Assembly (NCBI GenBank): GCA_024641365.1
Contig: JAHEDF010000156.1
Span: 1 to 8,175 of the forward strand
Length of the DNA stretch: 8,175 bases
Source: Planctomycetota bacterium
GTDB taxonomy: Bacteria; Planctomycetota; UBA11346
Direction of reading: 5' to 3'
The translations under genes and the position numbers were made by a program. The notes below the pieces were generated by a model. That model was not told the origin of the DNA. It did no database searches and saw only the letters and a program-made list of their open reading frames with translations. Of this stretch, positions 1 through 6,600 are shown in pieces; positions within the stretch are counted from its first letter, which is position 1, and each line of letters opens with the position of its first letter.

Positions 1-1
1 T

Positions 2-991
2 AGCGAAGTGCATGGTGTCGTAGATGCCGATTCAGGATTAATTTACGCTGGACCGACTCTCAGCGTTGCCGTGCGACAAGATGACGCGCGACGATATGGA
101 TTTTCAACTACTGAAATTGCGACAGCAATAAACACTGCTATGTTAGGGCAAGTGACAACGCCGGTGCTACAGGGCGATCGTCTGATTAATATTCGCGTAA
201 CATTAGATCCTAAACATATCATGACGATCGCTGATTTTTCAGCCCTTCTTTTAACCTCTCCAAATGGCGTTTTAATTCCTTTAATTGAAATTGCTGACAT
301 CCACGAAAAAGCAGGGTTACTCGAATTACGTCGTGAAGATTTACGTCAATGCGTGGCCGTAACCGCCGATCTTTCTGGTCGAGATTTGGGCAGCGCTATG
401 CAAGAAATTCGTTCGCTTATTGCTGCTGACAATAACATACCACAAAATATGATAGAATTTGGTGGCTTATATCAACAACAACAAGAGTCTTTTCACAATT
501 TATTACTTGTGCTCGGCATGGCTATCGTTTTGGTTTTCACGGTTTTATTAATTGAATTTTCTTCTTTTAAAGAACCGGTCGCAATTGTTGCTGGTGCTAT
601 TTTATCGCTACTCGGCAGTGTTTTTGCTTTATGGTTAACAGATACGACACTCAATGTAGTTTCTTTTCTTGGCGCTATCATTGGTTTAGGCGTCGTTGCA
701 AAAAATGGCATTTTATTATTAGACGGTGTCGAACAACAACGCATAGCAGGCAAAACGCTTGATGACGCTATCATTGCAGCAGGACGACGACGGTTACGAC
801 CAGTATTAATGACATCGCTTGCTGCCGCATTGGGTATGCTGCCGCTTGCCTACGGTTTAGGGACAGGGGCCGACATGCTAAAACCTCTTGCAATTGCGGT
901 GATTGGTGCGTTGTGTGTATCGGTTTTATTAGCTTTAATTGCAACGCCTGCTTTATTTGCGCTGCTCGCTTCAAAAAAGATTTCGCACTAG
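2..991 (+). CDS. RND-family efflux permease, C-terminal part (5' end outside window)
   Basis: Proton-driven inner-membrane pump subunit of the RND superfamily, which normally works with a periplasmic adaptor and an outer-membrane channel. The frame is open from the left edge, so the GTG at position 8 is internal. The 329 residues seen are about the last third of a roughly 1000-residue protein. Residues 1-160 are a periplasmic porter region with the usual pattern around RRYGFSTTEIATAI and a GDRLINIRV strand. About five membrane helices follow, near residues 166-186, 190-213, 218-242, 265-287 and 295-322. Family signatures include GLGVVAKNGILLLD, the cytoplasmic-side RRRLRPVLMTS and the final PLAIAVIG block. 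Substrate class cannot be told from this part: the end resembles both drug (HAE1) and metal (HME) pumps. The gene ends 13 bases from the convergent phosphatase gene. It is probably the last gene of an efflux operon to the left and unrelated to the arn operon. Confidence 0.93.
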   Translation, partial: SEVHGVVDADSGLIYAGPTLSVAVRQDDARRYGFSTTEIATAINTAMLGQVTTPVLQGDRLINIRVTLDPKHIMTIADFSALLLTSPNGVLIPLIEIADIHEKAGLLELRREDLRQCVAVTADLSGRDLGSAMQEIRSLIAADNNIPQNMIEFGGLYQQQQESFHNLLLVLGMAIVLVFTVLLIEFSSFKEPVAIVAGAILSLLGSVFALWLTDTTLNVVSFLGAIIGLGVVAKNGILLLDGVEQQRIAGKTLDDAIIAAGRRRLRPVLMTSLAAALGMLPLAYGLGTGADMLKPLAIAVIGALCVSVLLALIATPALFALLASKKISH

Positions 992-1004
992 CTATACGAT
1001 TCTG

Positions 1005-1883
1005 TTAATAATTCCAGGTAAATGACAAACCTTTTCGATCTCCATCATAGATTACATTTAATTTAGGCGACCAAAATGTCGTTTTGTCTGATGGTCTCGT
1101 TCCACGACGACTTTGATTGTAGCGAACTACCTCGTAACCAACCCATGTGCCAATAATCGCCCCCGCAACGACATCTGAAACATAATGCGCATCATTATGA
1201 ATACGACTTAATCCTACGCCGGTTGCCGCTAAAAAACTCGTTACACCCACCACGGGTTGTTCTTCAAACGAAAAAGCTAATACCGAAGCAATGGTAAATG
1301 CTTGCGTCGTATGACCAGAGGGGAAAGAATAATTACTACTAAATGGATCAAATTTATCGCTATCACCGGCCGTCCTATTTGGACGGTAGCGTCCAACCGT
1401 AAATTTTAATGCCGGAGCAATTATCCCAGAAGCAATAATACTTGCTTCAATCCCATCGACCATTGCATCAACGCCGCGTTCATCGTTGCCCATCCATCCA
1501 TAAAGACCGGCAGCGCCAAGCGCGCCTAATGAATAATACGTCCCTAATTGTCCCCAATTACCCGCCCAACGATCATTATCATCGTTACGTTGCTCTTGTG
1601 ATTCAGAACGTGATTCACGATCAAATAAAAATCCCGAAGCTGCCGTTACTGCAACTGCTCCACCAGCAAGAGCCCATTCAGGTCCACTCCAATCCAAAGG
1701 TGACGCTATTATATTCCAAGTATCAACGACCACACGCTTTCCAAACCAAAATTGCCCATGTCCTAATTCCTGACCATTGGCAGGAGGAATGGTATCAAAT
1801 GTTTTATCTTCTTCCGCCAGTAACGATAATTCAGGCAGTAATAACAATGTGGGTAAGATATAAGTAAAAAGTTTCAGTTCCAT
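1005..1883 (-). CDS. PAP2-family membrane phosphatase with signal-like N-terminus
   Basis: A type 2 phosphatidic-acid phosphatase family member; these enzymes remove phosphate from lipid phosphates or pyrophosphates at the periplasmic face. With the ATG at 1883 the protein has 292 residues. All three catalytic motifs are intact: K160-x6-R167-P168, P188-S-G-H191, and S226-R227-x5-H233-x3-D237. Residues 1-23 look like a signal peptide or first helix (K4, then a leucine-rich stretch ending in Ala23). Hydrophobic segments lie near 70-87, 113-130, 141-158, 194-207, 210-225 and 236-250. The last 22 residues (from W271) read like two short beta strands around a GDRKG turn, ending in aromatics. A TTG at 1898 would add five residues, but the ATG directly precedes the basic-plus-hydrophobic leader. 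No convincing Shine-Dalgarno precedes either start. The substrate is unknown. Undecaprenyl pyrophosphate or lipid A phosphate would suit the divergent arn operon, but that is inference from position only. Confidence 0.85.
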   Translation of the reverse strand: MELKLFTYILPTLLLLPELSLLAEEDKTFDTIPPANGQELGHGQFWFGKRVVVDTWNIIASPLDWSGPEWALAGGAVAVTAASGFLFDRESRSESQEQRNDDNDRWAGNWGQLGTYYSLGALGAAGLYGWMGNDERGVDAMVDGIEASIIASGIIAPALKFTVGRYRPNRTAGDSDKFDPFSSNYSFPSGHTTQAFTIASVLAFSFEEQPVVGVTSFLAATGVGLSRIHNDAHYVSDVVAGAIIGTWVGYEVVRYNQSRRGTRPSDKTTFWSPKLNVIYDGDRKGLSFTWNY

Positions 1884-1994
1884 GACACCGTTATACAAAC
1901 ATTACGAAAGCGCAAACCCGTACCTTAGTCATGTCACATATAAGCGACACACTTCCATATAAATGCAAACACAATTTATAACGGGTTAAATACG
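1884..1994. promoter_or_regulatory. Divergent intergenic region holding phosphatase and arn operon promoters
   Basis: This is the only gap upstream of the six-gene arn operon and also the upstream region of the phosphatase, so both promoters should lie here. TATAACGG occurs once facing each gene: at 1977-1984 on + and at 1895-1888 on -. TATAAC matches five of six positions of a sigma-70 -10 box. The minus copy ends six bases before the phosphatase ATG and the plus copy sits twelve bases before the ATG at 1995, so both transcripts would have almost no leader. A second -10-like TATAAA is at 1958-1963. No good TTGACA partner was found for any of them. I did not find a convincing PmrA (YTTAAK-N5-YTTAAK) or PhoP direct repeat, the usual arn regulators in enterics. 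Confidence 0.5.
1932..1949. promoter_or_regulatory. Imperfect inverted repeat, possible operator
   Basis: TGTCAC (1932-1937), a six-base spacer ATATAA, then GCGACA (1944-1949). The second arm reverse-complements to TGTCGC, so five of six positions pair. It sits near the middle of the divergent region, where one regulator could act on both promoters. Dyads this short arise by chance, so the call is weak. Confidence 0.25.
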
Positions 1995-2420
1995 ATGGTA
2001 CGAAGGTACTGGTCGCCATCATCAATAGCTGGGTATATTTGTCCTTTATCAATGCTCACCTATTTCCTCGTTATGCTTGGCATGTTGCTCAACGTTGGAG
2101 CACAAATTGCGCTAAAACAAACCACTAAGCGTATGGAGCTTAATCATGGCGGGCTATTTAATGAACCGCTCCAATTAATCCAAGATCCTTTTTTTATTTT
2201 AGGACTTTTATTGTACGCTATCAGCGTTCTCAATTGGATTGTGGTTTTATCTCGTTTAGAGTTATCCGTCGCCTATCCTTTGATGAGTATTGGCTATATT
2301 CTTACTCTGTTTGCTGGCGTCTATTGGTATGCAGAGCCAATATCAGTCACCCGCGTGGTTGGTATATTAACCATTATTACTGGTGTGATTTTAATTACTC
2401 GACCGGTGTCACATGTCTAA
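1995..2420 (+). CDS. SMR/EamA-type ArnE/ArnF-like undecaprenyl-phosphate-L-Ara4N flippase subunit
   Basis: A small four-helix membrane protein of the small multidrug resistance fold. In the Arn pathway ArnE and ArnF together flip undecaprenyl-phosphate-L-Ara4N to the periplasmic face. Helices lie near residues 20-40, 66-87, 91-110 and 118-136. Family features are NVGAQIALKQ in helix 1, SVAYPLMSIGYILT in helix 3 and an AEPIS loop before helix 4. The position matching the proton-coupling Glu14 of EmrE appears to be Asn33, as expected of a lipid flippase rather than a drug/proton antiporter. ArnE has a Ser there. The 141 residues exceed the 111-128 usual for ArnE/F. The excess is an N-terminal stretch before Met20, so the ATG at 2052 (122 residues) may be the true start; neither start has a clear Shine-Dalgarno. 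The 3' end overlaps arnB by eight bases. I cannot tell whether it is closer to ArnE or ArnF. Confidence 0.78.
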   Translation: MVRRYWSPSSIAGYICPLSMLTYFLVMLGMLLNVGAQIALKQTTKRMELNHGGLFNEPLQLIQDPFFILGLLLYAISVLNWIVVLSRLELSVAYPLMSIGYILTLFAGVYWYAEPISVTRVVGILTIITGVILITRPVSHV

Positions 2421-3600
2421 AATTCCTGAGATTGCGCCACCGCAATTGCCTTTTTCACGTCCCTCTATTGATGAAGAGACGATTATTAGTGTTTCTGAAG
2501 TTTTACGTAGCGGTTGGATTACAAGCGGCAAATATGTGCTGGCATTTGAAAATGCGTTTGCCCAACTTGTTGGCGCACCGCACGCCGTAGCCATTAGCTC
2601 CGGAACGGCTGGTTTAGATTTAGCTATTGCTGCGCTTGGTTTAGAAGATGGTGATGAAGTAATTGTGCCAAGTCTTAATTGGGTGAGTGGTCCTAATATT
2701 ATTGAATTACATGGCGGTAAAGCGGTTTTCTGTGATGTTAATGCGGGTGATTTACAAATTGATCTCACTGATGCAGCGCGTCGTATAACGCCTCGGACAC
2801 GTGCAATTATGCCAGTCCATTTTGCTGGTGCAGCGTGTCAACTTGAGGCGCTCTATGCATTAGCTGATGCAAATAATTTAGTCGTTATTGAAGATGCTGC
2901 CCATGCAACGGGTACTCAGTGGCGTGGCCGTCATATTGGTAGTCATCGTCGTGGGCCATATGATTGTGCCGTATTTAGCTTTCACCCCAGTAAAAATATT
3001 ACTACTGGTGAAGGTGGCATGATTACTTGTCACGATGCCAAATTAGCACAGCATTTTCGTCTCGGTCGTTTTCATGGAATCCGTAAAGATGCGTGGAAAA
3101 ATCATGGTCGCAGTGGCCGAGATGTCTATCAAGTCGAAAATCCTGGTCGGAAATATAATTTAACTGATTTACAAGCTGTAATTGGCGTGCATCAACTCAA
3201 GCAATTAGGCCAGATGAATGAAAAACGCACTCGTCTTGCCCTGCGTTATCATAAGCAATTAGCCCAACATCCTTTTATTCGCCCACTAACATTGCCAAGC
3301 GAGTCAGACTCCATACATGCATGGCATATATTTGTAATTGTTGTTAACGAGAATAAATTTGGTCTAAATCGCGATGCGGTTATCACTGCACTAGAAACAC
3401 ATGGCATTGGTAGCGGATTACATTTCCCTCCCGTCCATCTACAGCATTATTACGCAGATCGTTATCCACGCCAATCGTTACCACAAACTGAATTTGTTGG
3501 CGATAAAATATTATCACTACCGCTATTTCCTGAGATGTCCGAGCAGGACGTTGATCGAGTAACGTTATTATTAAATACCCTTGGGCGTCATCAGTCATGA
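2413..3600 (+). CDS. arnB: UDP-4-amino-4-deoxy-L-arabinose--oxoglutarate aminotransferase
   Basis: Cytoplasmic PLP-dependent aminotransferase of the DegT/DnrJ/EryC1/StrS family. It converts the UDP-4-keto-pentose made by the ArnA dehydrogenase, plus glutamate, to UDP-L-Ara4N. The 395 residues compare with about 380-385 in enteric ArnB. Similarity runs end to end: LPFSRPSID near the N-terminus, SGWITSG (33-39), SSGTAGLDLAIAAL (62-75), PVHFAGA (134-140), and the cofactor motif VIEDAAHATGT with Asp161. FSFHPSKNITTGEGG carries the predicted Schiff-base Lys194. GRKYNLTDLQA, HAWHIF, GIGSGLHFPPVH and the ending SLPLFPEMSEQDVDRV are also typical. The start lies inside the preceding flippase gene (eight-base overlap) with only a weak GGTG-type ribosome site, which suggests translational coupling. 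The stop overlaps the arnC start by four bases. Apart from a few residues inserted just before the Lys motif, nothing is unusual. Confidence 0.95.
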   Translation: MSKIPEIAPPQLPFSRPSIDEETIISVSEVLRSGWITSGKYVLAFENAFAQLVGAPHAVAISSGTAGLDLAIAALGLEDGDEVIVPSLNWVSGPNIIELHGGKAVFCDVNAGDLQIDLTDAARRITPRTRAIMPVHFAGAACQLEALYALADANNLVVIEDAAHATGTQWRGRHIGSHRRGPYDCAVFSFHPSKNITTGEGGMITCHDAKLAQHFRLGRFHGIRKDAWKNHGRSGRDVYQVENPGRKYNLTDLQAVIGVHQLKQLGQMNEKRTRLALRYHKQLAQHPFIRPLTLPSESDSIHAWHIFVIVVNENKFGLNRDAVITALETHGIGSGLHFPPVHLQHYYADRYPRQSLPQTEFVGDKILSLPLFPEMSEQDVDRVTLLLNTLGRHQS

Positions 3601-4580
3601 TCGTCAGTGACGTAGAAGAAACAGTGCCGATACAATTATCCATTGTCATTCCAATGTACAATGAAGCTGGTAATATTGGTCATTTATTTGAGCGCCTTCT
3701 GCCGGTTTGCCGAAATTTACCATTAACCTTTGAAATAATCTGCGTCGACGATGGCTCACGCGACAAGACGGCGACGATTGTACGCATTGAACAAGCGAAA
3801 TCTCCAGAAATTGTTTTAGTACGATTCGCACGAAATTTTGGACAGCATGCTGCTGTTACCGCGGGCTTTGCCCATGCGCGTGGTCAGTGGATTATTACGT
3901 TAGATGCCGATTTACAAAATCCGCCGGAAGAAATACCAAAAATAGTTGGTTGTTTTACCGCTGGTCACGATGTGATAAATACTTGGCGTATAGATCGCCA
4001 AGATACGTGGTTTCGTAAAACCGCATCACGTCTAACGAATATTCTTGTCCGTCGTATTAGTGGCATTCATCTCGATGATTTCGGGTGCATGTTACGAGGC
4101 TACAGTCGCGAAGTGTCGCAAGCCATCGTTGCCTGTCGCGAATATAAAACATTTATCCCAGCACTGGCCAGTATTTATGCTCGTAATCCAACATCTATTG
4201 GTGTTGCACATGCTGACCGCGCATCAGGACAGTCAAACTATTCATTGTTAAAATTAATCTCACTTCAATTAGATTTGATTACATCGTTTTCTGTTTATCC
4301 CTTACGCCTCCTGTTTTTCGTCGGTTCATTCCTCGCAATTTGCGGGGTATTATTTGGTGCCTTATTATTAGTATTACGCTTAGCACATGGTCCCGAATGG
4401 GCAGCAGATGGCACGCTGACCGTTTTAGGCATTTCGATGATTTTTACAGGACTACAATTTTTTGCTTTTGGCATTTTAGGGGAATATATTGGAAGAATTT
4501 TTCAGCAAGTGCGCTTCCGCGAGCCCTTTATTGTTCAACAAGTTGAACGCGTTGCTGATAATAGGGCTGTAGTAACATGA
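3597..4580 (+). CDS. arnC: Undecaprenyl-phosphate 4-deoxy-4-formamido-L-arabinose transferase
   Basis: Membrane-anchored GT2 glycosyltransferase that moves formylated L-Ara4N from UDP to undecaprenyl phosphate on the cytoplasmic side. The 327 residues compare with 322 in E. coli. The GT-A domain occupies residues 11-210: SIVIPMYNEAGNI (15-27), the VDDGS nucleotide-binding motif (50-54), and LDADLQNPPEE (102-112) with the metal-binding DxD at Asp103/Asp105. NRQD-like RIDRQDTWFRKTASRL (131-146), DFGCMLRGYSR (161-171) and YKTFIPALASIYAR follow. The QSNYSLLKLISLQLDLITSF block leads into two membrane helices near 236-262 and 272-295, with FGILGEYIGRIFQQVR closing the anchor. The ATGA overlap with arnB (3597-3600) and another with the next gene (4577-4580) show coupled translation. 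The similarity to ArnC, rather than to general dolichyl-phosphate-mannose synthases or PmrF-like GtrB proteins, rests on the whole-length match and the operon. Confidence 0.94.
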   Translation: MIVSDVEETVPIQLSIVIPMYNEAGNIGHLFERLLPVCRNLPLTFEIICVDDGSRDKTATIVRIEQAKSPEIVLVRFARNFGQHAAVTAGFAHARGQWIITLDADLQNPPEEIPKIVGCFTAGHDVINTWRIDRQDTWFRKTASRLTNILVRRISGIHLDDFGCMLRGYSREVSQAIVACREYKTFIPALASIYARNPTSIGVAHADRASGQSNYSLLKLISLQLDLITSFSVYPLRLLFFVGSFLAICGVLFGALLLVLRLAHGPEWAADGTLTVLGISMIFTGLQFFAFGILGEYIGRIFQQVRFREPFIVQQVERVADNRAVVT

Positions 4581-5500
4581 ATAGAGAATTGTCTGTCGTC
4601 TTGTTTGGTTATGGGCAATTCGGTTGCGCTGCTTTAGCGGCTTTGCAACGCGCTGGATTACACGTTTTTTTAGTTGTTACTCACAAGGATAATCCAAATG
4701 AAAATTGTTGGTGGCAATCACTCGCTATCACTGCGCAAGAAGCTGGGATCCCCGTATTTAGTGATTTAGATCTGAGCTTAGGTGGCGAAACTTCGCAATT
4801 AATTAAAAAATTTTCTCCCGATATTATTTTTAGCGCTTTTTTCCGCGACCTGCTTGGTGAACACTTATTAGCAATTCCTCGTTTAGGCGCGTGGAATTTA
4901 CATCCGTCACTCTTACCGTCCTATCGTGGGCGAGCCGCTATTAATTGGCAATTAGTGCGCGGAGAAAAAAAATCCGGATTAACTGTGCATCGTATGGTGA
5001 AACGCGCTGATGCGGGCAGTATTATTGCGCAACAAGCCATTGACGTCGGGGATGATCAAGATGCCTATGGTTTAACGCGAGATTTATTAGCGCTCGCTCC
5101 ACGATTATTAGCGCAAGCGATCAATGGAATTATTAGTGATCAATCGCAAGAGCGTACGCAGCAACTTCATGACGGGTCTGTTTTTGGACGTCGGCGACCT
5201 GAAGACGGATTTATTAACTGGGAATTACCAGCTCGTCAAATTCATAATTTGGTACGTGCCGTTGCGCCCCCCTGGCCAGGAGCATTTACATCATTACAGG
5301 GAAATAAATTGTTAATTACTAAAACTCATGTGCTTGAAGAAAGCGCGAACCTCGGAAGACCTGGCACCATTTTGCCCGGCAATCGCGTTATCTGTGGTAC
5401 TGGCTTATTAAGCATAATCTGTGCTTATTTTTATGCGCAACAAATCACTGAATTACCATCGGGCACACTCTTAACAACACTTACCAAGGACAGTATATGA
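4577..5500 (+). CDS. arnA: UDP-L-Ara4N formyltransferase (stand-alone N-terminal half of ArnA)
   Basis: Transfers a formyl group from N10-formyltetrahydrofolate to UDP-L-Ara4N in the cytoplasm, making the substrate ArnC prefers. The 307 residues match the first ~304 of enteric ArnA, which is about 660 residues and bifunctional. The catalytic Asn-x-His and Asp are present as Asn107, His109 and Asp145, a constant offset of five from Asn102, His104 and Asp140 of E. coli ArnA. Around them are NLHPSLLPSYRGRA (107-120) and TVHRMVKRADAGSI (136-149). GYGQFGCAALAAL near the N-terminus, FGRRRPEDGFINWELPA, and HNLVRAVAPPWPGAF in the C-terminal OB-like subdomain also match. The reading frame ends where the ArnA linker would begin, and the dehydrogenase half is a separate gene overlapping by four bases. 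The start overlaps the arnC stop by four bases, and AGGG near 4563 may serve as ribosome site. Confidence 0.92.
   Translation: MNRELSVVLFGYGQFGCAALAALQRAGLHVFLVVTHKDNPNENCWWQSLAITAQEAGIPVFSDLDLSLGGETSQLIKKFSPDIIFSAFFRDLLGEHLLAIPRLGAWNLHPSLLPSYRGRAAINWQLVRGEKKSGLTVHRMVKRADAGSIIAQQAIDVGDDQDAYGLTRDLLALAPRLLAQAINGIISDQSQERTQQLHDGSVFGRRRPEDGFINWELPARQIHNLVRAVAPPWPGAFTSLQGNKLLITKTHVLEESANLGRPGTILPGNRVICGTGLLSIICAYFYAQQITELPSGTLLTTLTKDSI
5486..5490 (+). promoter_or_regulatory. Ribosome binding site for the ArnA dehydrogenase
   Basis: AAGGA followed by six bases (CAGTAT) before the ATG at 5497. It lies inside the end of the formyltransferase gene, so the two halves of ArnA are made as separate polypeptides rather than by frameshifting. 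The same five bases with the same six-base spacing precede the GTG proposed for arnT. Confidence 0.6.
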
Positions 5501-6591
5501 AAATTCTCATTTTAGGCGTCAACGGATTTATTGGTTCGAATTTAACCTCTGCCATTTTACGGACGACGGATTGGGAAGTCTACGGCATGGATATGTTTAG
5601 CGATAAACTCGGCAGTGCAGTCGATCATCCACGATTTCATTTTGTTGAAGGGGATTTAACCATTAATAAGGAATGGGTAACTTATCATGTTAAAAAATGT
5701 GATGTCTGTTTACCGCTTATAGCAATCGCCACACCTGCCACCTATGTGCAAGATCCGTTACGTGTTTTCCGTTTAGATTTTGAAGAAAATCTCGAAGTCA
5801 TTCGTCAATGTGCTAAATATAATACGCGTGTATTATTCCCAAGCACCTCTGAAGTATATGGCATGTGTAGTGATGAGTCGTTTGATCCAGAAAATTCAAA
5901 TCTTGTATACGGTCCTATCCACAAAGAACGTTGGATTTACGCGTGTGCAAAACAATTATTAGACCGCGTTATTTACGCGATGGGCAAACACGAAAATTTG
6001 CGCTATACATTATTTCGTCCATTTAATTGGGTTGGACCTGGTTTAGATAGTATTCATTCGGAAAAAGAAGGTTCTTCACGTGTCGTTACCCAATTTCTCG
6101 GTCACTTACTGCGTGGTGAATCTATTCGCTTAGTCGATGGCGGCAGTCAACGACGTTGTTTTACCGCGATTAGTGACGGCATTGATGCACTCATGCGCAT
6201 CATTGCAAATAATAATGGATGTGCTGATGGTAAAATATTTAATCTTGGTAACCCAGAAAATGATTTATCGGTTCGTGAATTAGCTATGCAGTTAAAAGCT
6301 ATTGCTCAGGAGAACCAAGAAGTTGCAACGGCTGTGACGGCTTGCTCAATCGAAGATGTCAGCGCACAAAAATATTATGGTGACGGTTATCAAGATATGT
6401 CGAAGCGCAAACCAGATATTCGTAATACCACCAACCATTTAGGTTGGACGCCAAAAGTAAGTACAGAGACTATGTTACGAACAACCGTCGCTTATTATAT
6501 AAATGAATTTATGTCGCGTGAACGTTCCGTTTATGATTACCATTTACGCACAAATCCGGCAACTGAATCAGTTGCCCCTGCATTAGTATAA
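5497..6591 (+). CDS. UDP-glucuronate dehydrogenase/decarboxylase (stand-alone C-terminal half of ArnA)
   Basis: NAD-dependent short-chain dehydrogenase of the extended (epimerase) type that oxidises UDP-glucuronate at C4 and decarboxylates it to UDP-4-keto-pentose, the entry step of the pathway. The 364 residues match residues ~305-660 of enteric ArnA. The Rossmann glycine motif is GVNGFIG (7-13). The active site reads PSTSEVYG with Ser118 and Glu119, equal to Ser433 and Glu434 of E. coli ArnA. Tyr148-x3-Lys152 in IYACAKQLLDRV is the catalytic YxxxK. Arg304 in GYQDMSKRKPDIRN matches the essential Arg619. FRPFNWVGPGLD (173-184) and GGSQRRCFTAI (215-225) are also family hallmarks; together these distinguish it from UDP-xylose synthase and galactose epimerase. 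About 20 residues after SRERSVYD look like an extra, probably flexible tail. The start has an AAGGA site six bases upstream and overlaps the formyltransferase stop by four bases. Confidence 0.93.
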   Translation: MKILILGVNGFIGSNLTSAILRTTDWEVYGMDMFSDKLGSAVDHPRFHFVEGDLTINKEWVTYHVKKCDVCLPLIAIATPATYVQDPLRVFRLDFEENLEVIRQCAKYNTRVLFPSTSEVYGMCSDESFDPENSNLVYGPIHKERWIYACAKQLLDRVIYAMGKHENLRYTLFRPFNWVGPGLDSIHSEKEGSSRVVTQFLGHLLRGESIRLVDGGSQRRCFTAISDGIDALMRIIANNNGCADGKIFNLGNPENDLSVRELAMQLKAIAQENQEVATAVTACSIEDVSAQKYYGDGYQDMSKRKPDIRNTTNHLGWTPKVSTETMLRTTVAYYINEFMSRERSVYDYHLRTNPATESVAPALV

Positions 6592-6594
6592 GGA
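6590..6594 (+). promoter_or_regulatory. Ribosome binding site for the proposed arnT GTG start
   Basis: AAGGA with a six-base spacer (AAGCGC) before the GTG at 6601, overlapping the dehydrogenase stop codon. The sequence and spacing are identical to the site before the dehydrogenase gene, which is the main reason for preferring the GTG. A competing AAAAGG at 6682-6687 lies nine bases before the in-frame ATG at 6697. Confidence 0.5.
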
Positions 6595-6600
6595 AAGCGC

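Noticed and set aside
8..10. GTG as start of the RND gene
   Set aside because: The frame is open to the left edge and the protein begins in the middle of the porter domain, so the codon is internal.
473..486. CAA-repeat tract as a phase-variable repeat
   Set aside because: It is only a few units long, in frame, and encodes a short Gln run in the RND porter domain; unit-length changes would not shift the frame.
493..774. 93-codon open frame on - opposite the RND gene
   Set aside because: Antisense to conserved transmembrane codons; composition is typical of a shadow frame.
1442..1867. 141-codon open frame on + inside the phosphatase region
   Set aside because: It is antisense to a gene with complete PAP2 motifs; its His/Pro/Gln-rich translation resembles no family.
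1884..1898. TTG at 1898 as start of the phosphatase
   Set aside because: It has no ribosome site, and the ATG at 1883 directly precedes a normal basic-hydrophobic leader.
1884..1994. PmrA or PhoP boxes upstream of the arn operon
   Set aside because: CTTAG and several CAAAC/GTTTG fragments occur, but none forms the required direct repeat with five-base spacing.
2234..2590. 118-codon open frame on + spanning the flippase/arnB junction
   Set aside because: It is an out-of-frame shadow of two well-supported overlapping genes.
2409..2768. 119-codon open frame on - opposite arnB
   Set aside because: Low-complexity Ser/Ala/Pro translation, antisense to conserved arnB codons, and no ribosome site noted.
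4577..6591. Frameshifted arnA pseudogene
   Set aside because: Each half has its own start and stop, the second has a good ribosome site, and the break is in the linker with all catalytic residues kept.
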